From Chitinophaga barathri (lineage in GTDB: Bacteria; Bacteroidota; Bacteroidia; Chitinophagales; Chitinophagaceae), in assembly GCF_003807585.1 (NCBI RefSeq), contig NZ_RMBX01000013.1, positions 213,939-277,938 of the forward strand: a stretch of DNA of 64,000 nucleotides, in the 5' to 3' direction. Shown piece after piece: positions 32,013 through 40,288 of this stretch. The notes below the pieces were generated by a model. It made no database searches. It had not been told where the DNA came from and saw only the letters and a list, made by a program, of their open reading frames with translations. Made by a program: the position numbers and the translations under genes. Numbering within the stretch: position 1 is the stretch's first letter; the number at the start of each line of letters is the position of its first letter.

Positions 32013-32373
32013 GTGGAATTTTATTGATCTTAAAAATACGCTTATTTATATTTCATGAAAATACCTATCTCCCGGATCCTGATAGCATATTAACCGGTTC
32101 AAGCCCTGATCAAGTCCACCTCATCTCCACCTCAACTCCGCCTTCCCTGTACCTCTCCTATAGGTACCATATAGGTTTCCGGTAATTACGCGGTAATTTC
32201 CACGCAAAAAGCAAAATACTATCATGCCGTTTGCCGGGCTTACTGTCCGGCCAGCCGGAAAGGAAACTAAAGCCTCCGCCTGTTAAGGTTTTTACAATCA
32301 TCACCGTGATTCATATAAAAATTTCTTATACATAAGTTCTTTTCATAGTTTAGCAAAGCAAAAAATCAACCTT
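32013..32373. other. Intergenic region between divergent PL6 and MscS genes
   Basis: These 361 bases hold no gene. They contain three pairs of direct repeats described separately, and near the plus-strand gene the sequence TAGTTTAG (32346-32353), one mismatch from a -7 box. The minus side is A+T-rich. Confidence 0.6.
32115..32198. promoter_or_regulatory. Cluster of direct repeats at 11-base spacing
   Basis: TCCACCTCA occurs at 32115 and 32126, TATAGGT at 32159 and 32170, and CGGTAATT at 32180 and 32191. Each pair is offset by exactly 11 bases, one helical turn. OmpR/PhoB-type regulators bind direct repeats of this period. Which of the two flanking genes is controlled is unknown. Confidence 0.45.
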
Positions 32374-34812
32374 ATGAGGAACCGCATGCGCCCACTTCTT
32401 GTCTGCTTCATATTATTGATGACCGGGCTGGCCGTCCAGGCACAGGATACCGCAAGGTTCAAACGTTTGCCCGGCGATTCCAGCCGGCGGCGGTTTGATT
32501 CGGATTCCAGCAGGAGGGGAGGGGATACCTCCCGCCGCAGGGGAGGAGGCATGGGCATGGCTTCCCTGTTTGCCGATTCCGCAAAAATGACCAGCAGCGA
32601 TTACCAGCAGCAAATCGAAAATACTTATGTAATACTCAACAATGTTGAGAATAGAAGCGAGTTGCCCATCGGGATAGAGCTGGTAGCGATCAGGCTGATG
32701 GACAGCGATTCGGTGCTTTCCGTGCTGAAGGACAATGTGCTGAACAACAGCCGGGCGCTGAACCTGCGTAATTTACAAGTGTTCCGCACCCTGTTGCAAA
32801 ACATCCAGCTGGACCTGCGGGAGCACCGGAAGCTGCTGGACAGCACGGAAACCAAACTGAACAATCTCCGCGCCAGCCTGAAACCATTGGCAGGCGATAC
32901 CGTACTGCGCCAGCTGTTGCGGGATTCCGTACTGCGCCAGGAGTTTGCGCCGCAGCTCAAGGACATGCGCGAAGCCTTCAGGGGCAGCACCCGTGCGCTG
33001 CGGGAAAGCCTGGCAAGGGTGAACAGCCTGCAAACGCACACATCCGCCAATGCCATCACCACCAGCAAGCTGCTGGAAAAAGTGAACAACCTGCTGAATA
33101 CTTCCGCGGCAAGGGTATTCGGGAAAGAATATAACTACCTCTGGGAAAGAGATACCATCCACGTTTCCGCAGGCACCCGCTCTTCTTTTGGTAAAGCATA
33201 CGAAGGTGAAAAGAAGGCGCTGGACTATTATTTTAAAGACAGCGGCAACAAACGCCTTTTCCTGCTGCTGATCGGTCTGTTGTTTTTTATCTGGATCTTC
33301 CGGAACATCCGCACCATCCGGCGCCACGACGCAACGGGCAGCATCAGCGACCTGGGTTTTGTATACCTGCCTTCAGGGTACATTGTTTCTTCCTTTATCG
33401 TAATGTTCGCCATCGCGCCGCTCTTCGATCTGCATGCGCCATCCGCGTATATAGAGTCCATGCAGTTCCTGCTGATCGTGATCCTTACCATCATCTGCTG
33501 GAAAAAGTGGCCGCGCCGGCTGTTCCTTTACTGGATTGCCATGGTGATCCTGTACATCTGTTTTTCTTTCACGCACCATATGGTGGACCCCGGCCTGGGC
33601 CAGCGCCTGTGGCTGATCCTGCTGAACGGGTTGTCCATCCTGTTCGGTGTGCTGTTCCTTTCCAGGATGAAGGATCACCTGCACCTGAAAGGGTTTTTGC
33701 GGTATGTGATCATCCTGCACAATGTGATGAATGTGCTGTCCCTGTTGTGTAATCTCTGGGGAAGGGTATCCCTCGCGCAGATCTTCGGCAACGCCGCCAT
33801 ATTTGCTTTCACACAGGCCATCGGCCTGGCGGTGTTCAGCAAAATATGCATGGAGGCTATCCTGCTGCAGATCGTAGCCAGCCGCGTGAAACGTGGCGTA
33901 CAAAGCCGCATCGATTACCAGCCGGTGCTGGATAGCTTCAGGAGACCAGTACTTTTCCTCGTGGTGATATTGTGGCTGATCGTGTTCACCACCAACCTGA
34001 ATATTTATACCGTCGTGCTGAACGGGCTGCTGCAGGTGATGCAGACGGACCGCAGCATCGGCAATGCAACATTTACCATCGGCGGTATCCTGCTGTTTTT
34101 TCTCATCATCTGGATTGCGCACCTGTTGCAGAAATATGTGGGTTACTTTTTCGGGGATGCCGGCCTGGACGAAGAGATCAGCAACAAAGGCCAGCGCAAC
34201 CGCCTGCTGATAGCAAGACTGGTACTGCTCTGCCTCGGCTACCTGCTGGCTGTGGCGGCCTCCGGCGTGCCGGTGGACAAGATCACGATCGTGCTCGGCG
34301 CCCTGGGCGTTGGTATCGGTCTGGGCCTGCAGAATATTGTGAACAACTTTGTGTCCGGTATCATCCTCATCTTCGACCGGCCTTTGCAGATCGGCGATGT
34401 GGTGGAGATCGGCGATAAATCCGGGAAAGTAAGGGAGATCGGTTTACGTTCCAGCACACTGATGACGCAGAACGGCGCGGAAGTGATCATTCCTAACGGG
34501 GATATCCTTTCACAGCAGATCGTGAACTGGACCCTGAGCAATAACCAGCAACGCCTTGATATGGAACTGACGGTAACCGGCAGCAATGACATGGAAACAG
34601 TGTCTACCGCGGTTAAGAAGGCTATCCAGGGCTCGAAGTTTATTTTTGAGAACAGGGAGCCGCAGGTACTGTTCACCAAAGTGCATGAGAACGGGTTTGA
34701 TCTGAAAGCATACTTCTGGTGCAAGGATGTGGCGCGGTCCGAGGAAGCGATGAGTGAAATCCTGCTGCTGATGCACAAGGGGTTGAATGCCGCAAATCTC
34801 AGTATTGAATAA
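32374..34812 (+). CDS. MscS family mechanosensitive ion channel
   Basis: This 812-residue membrane protein begins with a signal peptide (LLVCFILLMTGLAVQAQ). A low-complexity Ser/Arg/Asp stretch follows (about 25-60), then a long helical periplasmic domain to about 285. A series of membrane segments comes next, starting at FLLLIGLLFFIWIF. The C-terminal MscS domain contains the pore helix LGALGVGIGLGLQNIVNNF, the beta domain with FDRPLQIGDVVEIGDKSGKV, and IPNGDILSQQIVNW. The architecture resembles large MscK/YnaI-type relatives rather than the minimal MscS, so it opens under membrane tension in osmotic downshock. It is followed by a terminator. Confidence 0.95.
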   Translation: MRNRMRPLLVCFILLMTGLAVQAQDTARFKRLPGDSSRRRFDSDSSRRGGDTSRRRGGGMGMASLFADSAKMTSSDYQQQIENTYVILNNVENRSELPIGIELVAIRLMDSDSVLSVLKDNVLNNSRALNLRNLQVFRTLLQNIQLDLREHRKLLDSTETKLNNLRASLKPLAGDTVLRQLLRDSVLRQEFAPQLKDMREAFRGSTRALRESLARVNSLQTHTSANAITTSKLLEKVNNLLNTSAARVFGKEYNYLWERDTIHVSAGTRSSFGKAYEGEKKALDYYFKDSGNKRLFLLLIGLLFFIWIFRNIRTIRRHDATGSISDLGFVYLPSGYIVSSFIVMFAIAPLFDLHAPSAYIESMQFLLIVILTIICWKKWPRRLFLYWIAMVILYICFSFTHHMVDPGLGQRLWLILLNGLSILFGVLFLSRMKDHLHLKGFLRYVIILHNVMNVLSLLCNLWGRVSLAQIFGNAAIFAFTQAIGLAVFSKICMEAILLQIVASRVKRGVQSRIDYQPVLDSFRRPVLFLVVILWLIVFTTNLNIYTVVLNGLLQVMQTDRSIGNATFTIGGILLFFLIIWIAHLLQKYVGYFFGDAGLDEEISNKGQRNRLLIARLVLLCLGYLLAVAASGVPVDKITIVLGALGVGIGLGLQNIVNNFVSGIILIFDRPLQIGDVVEIGDKSGKVREIGLRSSTLMTQNGAEVIIPNGDILSQQIVNWTLSNNQQRLDMELTVTGSNDMETVSTAVKKAIQGSKFIFENREPQVLFTKVHENGFDLKAYFWCKDVARSEEAMSEILLLMHKGLNAANLSIE

Positions 34813-34830
34813 AAAATATTTTCAGGTATT

Positions 34831-34868
34831 AAAAAAGGGCGGTTCTACTGAACCCGCCCTTCGTTTTT
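34831..34868 (+). terminator. Terminator after the MscS gene
   Basis: A 10-bp stem with one bulge (34835-34844 with 34851-34861) is preceded by A and followed by a T-rich tail 20 bases after the MscS stop. The minus-strand gene at 34890 may share it. Confidence 0.8.
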
Positions 34869-34889
34869 ATAAACAGGTTTGGATCGTCA

Positions 34890-36371
34890 TCATCCGGCAT
34901 TAGCGGGAGCTGAGCCGGACGAGGCTGAGCCTCCGAAGAATGACTTGATGTCTTCACCGGTATCGCCGGCATTACATCCGCTGCCGCCGGACCAGTTACC
35001 GATCGTGTAAGGCACCGTCACGCCTACTTCCCGTATGCATTCAATACCAAAGGTGCTGCAATTGTAGGAGTTCATGTTGAAGTCCATGGAAGGGCTGTTG
35101 TTGATCACATCCAGCAGCAACTGCAACTGGTAGCCGGAAATGTACGCATCCAGTTTGGCATCGTAACTATTGCCCTCGGTGTTGCCGATCACGCTTTGGG
35201 TGCTGGGCGAAAATACATTCACCGATACGTCGGGGAATAACCCGAGGGACCTGCGCACGATGGTGCCATTGATGTCCTGCTCGATGGTGATGAAGGTATG
35301 GCCCATATCGTAGCCGGAGGAAGTGTTCCTGGTGCCGGGTACCGGCTGATCCACATAAATGGTCACTTTAGCATCGTAAGAGGTGTTGAAATGGCTCAGG
35401 TAGGTGGTCAGGTTGGTAACGGGGTTGCCGGGCTGATAATGGCGGAGGCTGGGCACCGGGCCACTTGGCGGGTTTTCCGGTTCTTCAGGTTCTTCGCCGC
35501 CACCGCCGCCGGGGTTGCAGGCAGGATTGGAAGGATCTTCCCAGCAGGGGTCATCTTCCACCCACACCATTTCGCATTCTTCCACGATAATCAGGTAATC
35601 AAGATACCAGTCGCTGCACTCTTCATACTCCACATAACCCTGCCCCGGCTCATCCACCATAATGTAGATACAATCCTGCGACCATATCTCGATCACTTCC
35701 GTGATCTCGCACTGCTCTTCCCAGCGGGCATTCGGATCGCGTTGCGGGAGCTTCATGTTTTTGCTGATCTTCATTTTGGCTACCACGCGGCCACCCCTCA
35801 CTTTCAGCAGGCTGTACGGATTGCCGTCCACCGTGCGGTTCACCAGGAAACCGGAAAAGTCCTTGTCCAGTTTTTTGAGGGTGTTGTGGCTGGCGTCGTG
35901 GTTATGCCTTGCCATGTAAGCCGCATCGGGCACAAAGGATACGATGCGTTCGGTAATGCGCCCGTCTTTGTCCATGTACATGATCAGCCGGTCGAAGTTC
36001 CCGAGATCGCCCATCGCGGGAGCGGCCCTGCCGGCGGTGTCTTTCCGGGTGCTTTGCCTGGCCGTGAGCAGCTGGCGGTTGCCCCAGTAAGCCGGCACTT
36101 CGACGATCTGGTATTCGCCCGTGGTATAGGTTTTGGCTTTGGCCCACATGGGGTACAGCTTGGAGGTTTTGCCCGGTTTGGCGGCGTTGCGCTGCTCCAT
36201 GGACGGGCGGATGGATTTGTAAAAATGTTTGCGGGCTGCCTTTTCGTCAAATAAAGGCGCTGTGCTTTTTTCCTGTCCGGTGTGCGTTTTTTCCTTCCGG
36301 CAGGCCAGGAAGGTGCCGGCGCCAGCCAGCAGCAGCACGAAAAGGATCACAAAAGGGGATCTGATTTTCAT
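34890..36371 (-). CDS. Lipoprotein with possible permuted papain-like C-terminal domain
   Basis: This 493-residue protein has a signal sequence and lipobox (LLLAGAGTFLACRK). The N-terminal 200 or so residues are basic and uncharacterised. A central acidic, cysteine- and tryptophan-rich stretch follows (VEEC, WVEDDPCW), then a glycine/glutamate/proline-rich spacer. The C-terminal domain (about 320-470) has GHTFITIEQ and, later, YNCSTFGIECI. A conserved-looking His then Cys, in this order and context, suggest a permuted NlpC/P60-type (papain-like) cysteine fold, as in YiiX-like proteins. No such activity is shown, and the assignment is from motif order alone. It ends near the MscS terminator. 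Confidence 0.7.
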   Translation of the reverse strand: MKIRSPFVILFVLLLAGAGTFLACRKEKTHTGQEKSTAPLFDEKAARKHFYKSIRPSMEQRNAAKPGKTSKLYPMWAKAKTYTTGEYQIVEVPAYWGNRQLLTARQSTRKDTAGRAAPAMGDLGNFDRLIMYMDKDGRITERIVSFVPDAAYMARHNHDASHNTLKKLDKDFSGFLVNRTVDGNPYSLLKVRGGRVVAKMKISKNMKLPQRDPNARWEEQCEITEVIEIWSQDCIYIMVDEPGQGYVEYEECSDWYLDYLIIVEECEMVWVEDDPCWEDPSNPACNPGGGGGEEPEEPENPPSGPVPSLRHYQPGNPVTNLTTYLSHFNTSYDAKVTIYVDQPVPGTRNTSSGYDMGHTFITIEQDINGTIVRRSLGLFPDVSVNVFSPSTQSVIGNTEGNSYDAKLDAYISGYQLQLLLDVINNSPSMDFNMNSYNCSTFGIECIREVGVTVPYTIGNWSGGSGCNAGDTGEDIKSFFGGSASSGSAPANAG

Positions 36372-36578
36372 AACGGGGATTTTAAATTATAAATGGTAAA
36401 CAGAAAAGATGTGGGCTATGCTTCCGGGCTCTCGTCAGGTAATCTGGGTTAAAAAAGGTATCAGGGTCACGGGTATCAACAATCGATTGCAATATAAGCG
36501 GCGGATGGGGAAAATACAAACATGGGCGGGATAAAATTCCTCCGGAAATAAATTATATTGGGAATAAGTATTCCACTT

Positions 36579-38519
36579 ATGAAACATTGTCTGTCCCTGT
36601 CCCTGGTATTCTGTCTCCTGTATTCCTGCGCCCGCCGCCCCGAATCGGTTAACCAGGCTTTAGACCTCGCAGGCGCCAACCGCGCCGAACTGGAAAAGGT
36701 GATCCGGCATTTTGAGAAAGACCCGCAGCAGCTCAAAGCGGTTTATTTCCTCCTGGCCAATATGCGTTATCATTTTACCTACGGAGGTGAAGAGTTGCAG
36801 CAATACGGCTATATTTTTAACGTGCTGGATTCCCTGCATACGAACAAGATCAAAGTGCCCGTCACTTCCCCCATCGTACGAGGGGCCTGGGATTCGCTGG
36901 TACGGCTGCATGGCATGCCTGACCCTGCGGATGCGCAGCAGTTGCCTGATCTGCTTTCCATTAAGGCGGACCTGCTGATCCCTCATATCACGGAATGTTT
37001 CCGCGTCTGGAAAGAAAACCCCTGGTGCAGGAACCTCAGTTTCACGGAATTCTGTGAGCTGCTGCTGCCATACCGCATTGCCCATGAGCAGCCCGAACCA
37101 GTGCACGCACGTTTGCAGAAAAGGTTCGGCCCCCTGCGCGACACCACGAAGGCTACGCGCCGTTTCGATTTCGGGGCGCAGTTCAACCAGCAGGTGCGGG
37201 CTTTTATCGGGCTGAATCATACCATGCGCCTTTATCCTTTTGATATGAGCATTACCCAGATGGAAAAAGCCCGCAGAGGTTCCTGCGCGCACCTGGCGCA
37301 GTACGAGGCGATGGCCATGCGGGCAAACGGGCTGCCGGTAGGTATTGATTGCACTCCCATGTGGGGAGATCTTGACCGGGGCCATGAATGGAATGTGATG
37401 CTGATGGAAGACGGGAAATATTTTCCTTTTGATGCGGGCGGCGCGGGCTTTGGCGGTATCGATTCCTGTCCGTACCGTTTCAGCAAAGTGTTCCGGAAAA
37501 CGTTCGCGGCGCAGACAGAAAACATACCCGGTAGCGGAGATGTACCGCCTTTCCTGGTGAACAGGCTGCAGAAGGACGTTACGGCGGATTATACGAAGGT
37601 GAGCGATGTGTCCGTAAAACTCACGCGCACCGCCGCCATCCAACGGAAGTACGCCATGATCTGCACTTTTAAGACCAAAACCTGGGCGCCGCAGGCATAT
37701 GCGCCCATCAAAGACAGTGTGGCCACTTTTACCAATATGGGACGCAACCTGCTGTATATCGTGATGTATTATTACGGCGGCAATTATTTCCCCGCCACCG
37801 AACCTTTTATTCTCGATAAAGAAGGCAACATCCGTTACCTGCAACTGAGGCCGGAAGGCCAGGATATGCTGCTGCTCAGGAAATACCCGCGCCTGCAGGG
37901 CATGTTTAACTATATGAAAGCCATGGTAGGCGGCCGTTTTGAAGGCGCGAACCGGCCGGACTTCAGCGACGCGGAGCTTTTGTATATGGTGAAAGATGTG
38001 CCGGACAAAGTGGAAACGGCTGATGCGCTTTCCCGGAAACCTTTCCGTTATGTCCGTTTCCTCTCGGCCCGTGGCGTAAAGGCCAATGTGGCGGAGCTGG
38101 CGTTCCTGGATGATGCCGGGAAGCCGCTGAAGGGGCAGGTGAAAGGTTTTCCGGAAGTGTCGCAGGCAGAAACCGGCACGGGCCTCGGCAATGTGTTCGA
38201 CGGTGATCTTGAGACGTATTATAACGGCATGAAAGACAGTGTGTGCTGGATGGGGCTTGATCTTGGGAGGGCGCAATCTGTGGCGCGTATCCGTTATTGC
38301 CCGCGCAGCGATACCAATTTTATACTGGATGGGGACGAATATATCCTCCGTTACTGGGACGGCGAAAAATGGCGCGAAGCGGCCCGGCAAAAGGCATCCG
38401 GCCAGGCGCTTCATTTCAGCAACATCCCTTCAGGCGGCGTTTATATCCTGAAGAACATGTCCCGGGGGAAAGAAGAAAGGATCTTCACTTACGAAAACGG
38501 AAAGCAGATCTGGTGGTAA
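36579..38519 (+). CDS. Lipoprotein with transglutaminase-like and discoidin-type domains
   Basis: This is 646 residues from the ATG at 36579 (a TTG at 36558 is less likely); the start gives a lipoprotein signal (LVFCLLYSCARR). The transglutaminase-like core has RRGSCAHLAQYEAMAMRANG (cysteine), CTPMWGDLDRGHEWNVMLM (histidine) and KYFPFDAGG (aspartate), so a full Cys-His-Asp set is present. The C-terminal 150 residues look like an F5/8 type C (discoidin) carbohydrate-binding fold: VFDGDLETYYNG, CWMGLDLGRAQSVARIRY, GDEYILRYWDG. It is probably a cell-surface protease, amidase or crosslinking enzyme tethered to a glycan. It lies 16 bases upstream of the kinase gene. Confidence 0.9.
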   Translation: MKHCLSLSLVFCLLYSCARRPESVNQALDLAGANRAELEKVIRHFEKDPQQLKAVYFLLANMRYHFTYGGEELQQYGYIFNVLDSLHTNKIKVPVTSPIVRGAWDSLVRLHGMPDPADAQQLPDLLSIKADLLIPHITECFRVWKENPWCRNLSFTEFCELLLPYRIAHEQPEPVHARLQKRFGPLRDTTKATRRFDFGAQFNQQVRAFIGLNHTMRLYPFDMSITQMEKARRGSCAHLAQYEAMAMRANGLPVGIDCTPMWGDLDRGHEWNVMLMEDGKYFPFDAGGAGFGGIDSCPYRFSKVFRKTFAAQTENIPGSGDVPPFLVNRLQKDVTADYTKVSDVSVKLTRTAAIQRKYAMICTFKTKTWAPQAYAPIKDSVATFTNMGRNLLYIVMYYYGGNYFPATEPFILDKEGNIRYLQLRPEGQDMLLLRKYPRLQGMFNYMKAMVGGRFEGANRPDFSDAELLYMVKDVPDKVETADALSRKPFRYVRFLSARGVKANVAELAFLDDAGKPLKGQVKGFPEVSQAETGTGLGNVFDGDLETYYNGMKDSVCWMGLDLGRAQSVARIRYCPRSDTNFILDGDEYILRYWDGEKWREAARQKASGQALHFSNIPSGGVYILKNMSRGKEERIFTYENGKQIWW

Positions 38520-38523
38520 TCCT

Positions 38524-38531
38524 TATTTTTG
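38524..38531 (+). promoter_or_regulatory. Predicted -7 box right before the kinase gene
   Basis: TATTTTTG is an exact TAnnTTTG match that ends five bases before the GTG start at 38536. A start of transcription at the usual distance would fall at or just past the start codon. Confidence 0.35.
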
Positions 38532-38535
38532 AAGA

Positions 38536-39357
38536 GTGGAAAAATCAACGGAAACTTCAATCTTCAGTCCATTCCTCGACGCCTGGAACCTCATCCCCGA
38601 TGGTGAAATGATCGTAACCCATGGCAGCCGCCTGCTGCCTGTACGGCAGGATGGCGTGCCCGCGATGCTTAAAATAGGAGAAAAGGAGGACGAGCGTTTC
38701 GGCGCATTGATGATGAGTTATTGGGATGGCGAAGGCGCGGCAAAGGTGCTGGCCCGGCAGGATAATGTGATGCTGATGGAAAGGGCCATGGGCAAAAAGT
38801 CGCTGCTGCAGATGGTGCGTAACGGGCAGGACGAAGAAGCCACGCGTATTATCTGCCAGGTAGCCGGCCGCATTCATCTCCCCCGGAATAAACCTTTGCC
38901 GGAACTGGTACCGCTTGATCAATGGTTCAAAGAACTGTTCCGCCACGCGGACAAATACGGCGGCATTTTCCCCTCAGCCGCCGCTGCCGCGCGCAACCTG
39001 GTAGCAGACCAGCAGAATATCGTTCCCCTGCATGGCGATATCCACCACGAAAACATCCTCGATTTTGAAGAGAGGGGCTGGCTGTTGATCGATCCCATGC
39101 GCCTCATCGGCGAGCGATACTTTGATTATGTGAACATTTTCTCCAATCCCCTTGAACTTGAGTTTGTTACAACGCCCGGGCGGTTTGAGAAACGTTTTGA
39201 GATCATCACCCAAATGGCGGGCCTGGAGCCCAAACGGTTACTGCAATGGATATACGCCTGGTCCGCCCTCTCCGCCACCTGGATACTGGAGGATGGGGAT
39301 GATGCCTCCATAGACCTGGCCGTGGCTGAAATGGCGGCTGCGGCCCTGAAGCGTTGA
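38536..39357 (+). CDS. Aminoglycoside/hydroxyurea phosphotransferase-like kinase
   Basis: This is a 273-residue small-molecule kinase of the APH(6)/hydroxyurea kinase type. The nucleotide-binding region is GVPAMLKIGEKEDE (Lys46), followed by ILARQDN-like VLARQDNVMLMER. The catalytic loop is LHGDIHHENIL (His166, Asp168, Asn173), and the metal-binding segment is WLLIDPMRLIG (Asp186). The family includes StrB, but most members phosphorylate unknown targets, so drug resistance should not be assumed. The start is a GTG at 38536; the next ATG is inside the conserved region. It follows the transglutaminase gene by 16 bases. Confidence 0.9.
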   Translation: MEKSTETSIFSPFLDAWNLIPDGEMIVTHGSRLLPVRQDGVPAMLKIGEKEDERFGALMMSYWDGEGAAKVLARQDNVMLMERAMGKKSLLQMVRNGQDEEATRIICQVAGRIHLPRNKPLPELVPLDQWFKELFRHADKYGGIFPSAAAAARNLVADQQNIVPLHGDIHHENILDFEERGWLLIDPMRLIGERYFDYVNIFSNPLELEFVTTPGRFEKRFEIITQMAGLEPKRLLQWIYAWSALSATWILEDGDDASIDLAVAEMAAAALKR

Positions 39358-39432
39358 GCCATCCCCTGAAAGTAGGATGAGGCTGAATGTTCTTTTTCCG
39401 TAAATTAGTTATGCCTTAAGACCGCTTAACCT

Positions 39433-40251
39433 ATGCTTAAACGTTTTCTCCCGCTGCTGATACTTCCGTTCTGTTTCTGGGCCTGTAAAAAATCAGGCGG
39501 CGCCCGCCCTTCCGAATCCGGAGTGGACAGCCTGAGCCTGAAATATACCATGGGCATTCCGCTGGCCTACATTCCCGGTGGTACCGGCGTGGTTATTCCT
39601 CCTGCCGGGGGACCGTCAAAGTTCTATTTTACTTATGTAAACGGAAAAGTAGCCCGGCGGGACGGCGGGTACGTCCCCATCGCCACTTCTTCCGGCTGGT
39701 CTTATATGTATTCACTGGATGTATTTGAAAAGGTGGAATACTTGAAAGATTCCATCATCATCACTCAGGACGATTCCCGGCCCGATCTCGAGGTGATGCC
39801 GTTTAGGAGAAAACTACTGATCGAAAACGGCCGTCTCAAAACAAAAATATATTACGATGAGCGCGGGCCTGAATGGAATGATACTTTACTTGTAAGTTAT
39901 GGCCCGAATGGTAAGGTATCCCGAACTGAAAAGTATAATCAGAATGTTCGGGTGGTTAAAACCTTTTCCTATAGCGGAGCGGGGAACCTGGAAAAAATAC
40001 TGGGCGCCAGCTATTTCAGATCAGACGGCCAGCAATATGGCGAAAGCACCGAGACTTTTGAAGGATACGATAACAAAACAAACCCTTTGAAAAACCTCTG
40101 GTTGTGGGATGAAACGTTTTACCGCTCATTATCCAATAATAATTTTACAAAGTACGAATCGGCATCAATGAACAATGGCAGCCTCAGCCGATCCAGCAGC
40201 AGTTGGACGCTGGTATATGATAAACAAGGTAATGTTCAATTCGGCTTATAA
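39433..40251 (+). CDS. Putative lipoprotein of unknown function
   Basis: This 272-residue protein has a lipoprotein signal (LLILPFCFWACKK) and so is probably on the outer membrane. The mature part is beta-rich, with YD-repeat-like short segments (YFTYVNGKVARRDGGY, VSYGPNGKVSRTEKYN, FSYSGAGNLEKI), a pattern common in Bacteroidota surface lipoproteins annotated only as hypothetical. No enzyme motif is seen. It is followed by a terminator that is convergent with the phospholipase gene. Confidence 0.78.
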   Translation: MLKRFLPLLILPFCFWACKKSGGARPSESGVDSLSLKYTMGIPLAYIPGGTGVVIPPAGGPSKFYFTYVNGKVARRDGGYVPIATSSGWSYMYSLDVFEKVEYLKDSIIITQDDSRPDLEVMPFRRKLLIENGRLKTKIYYDERGPEWNDTLLVSYGPNGKVSRTEKYNQNVRVVKTFSYSGAGNLEKILGASYFRSDGQQYGESTETFEGYDNKTNPLKNLWLWDETFYRSLSNNNFTKYESASMNNGSLSRSSSSWTLVYDKQGNVQFGL

Positions 40252-40253
40252 AT

Positions 40254-40283
40254 AAAAAAGCAGCCGACCGGCTGCTTTTTTAT
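40254..40283. terminator. Terminator between lipoprotein and phospholipase genes
   Basis: A G+C-rich stem of seven to eight pairs (within 40259-40276) is flanked by A-run and T-run arms, placed between the converging genes, and can serve both. Confidence 0.82.
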
Positions 40284-40288
40284 TTCTT

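Noticed and set aside
36480..36489. Ten-base palindrome CAATCGATTG before the transglutaminase gene
   Set aside because: Short self-complementary ten-mers arise often by chance, and no second copy or promoter alignment supports a role.
36660..38414. 584-codon frame on the minus strand opposite the transglutaminase-like gene
   Set aside because: Long antisense frames are common opposite G+C-rich genes. The real gene has signal peptide, catalytic triad and normal length.
38536..39357. Acquired aminoglycoside resistance gene
   Set aside because: The fold fits APH(6)/hydroxyurea kinases, but most such chromosomal genes have unknown substrates and there are no mobile elements beside it.
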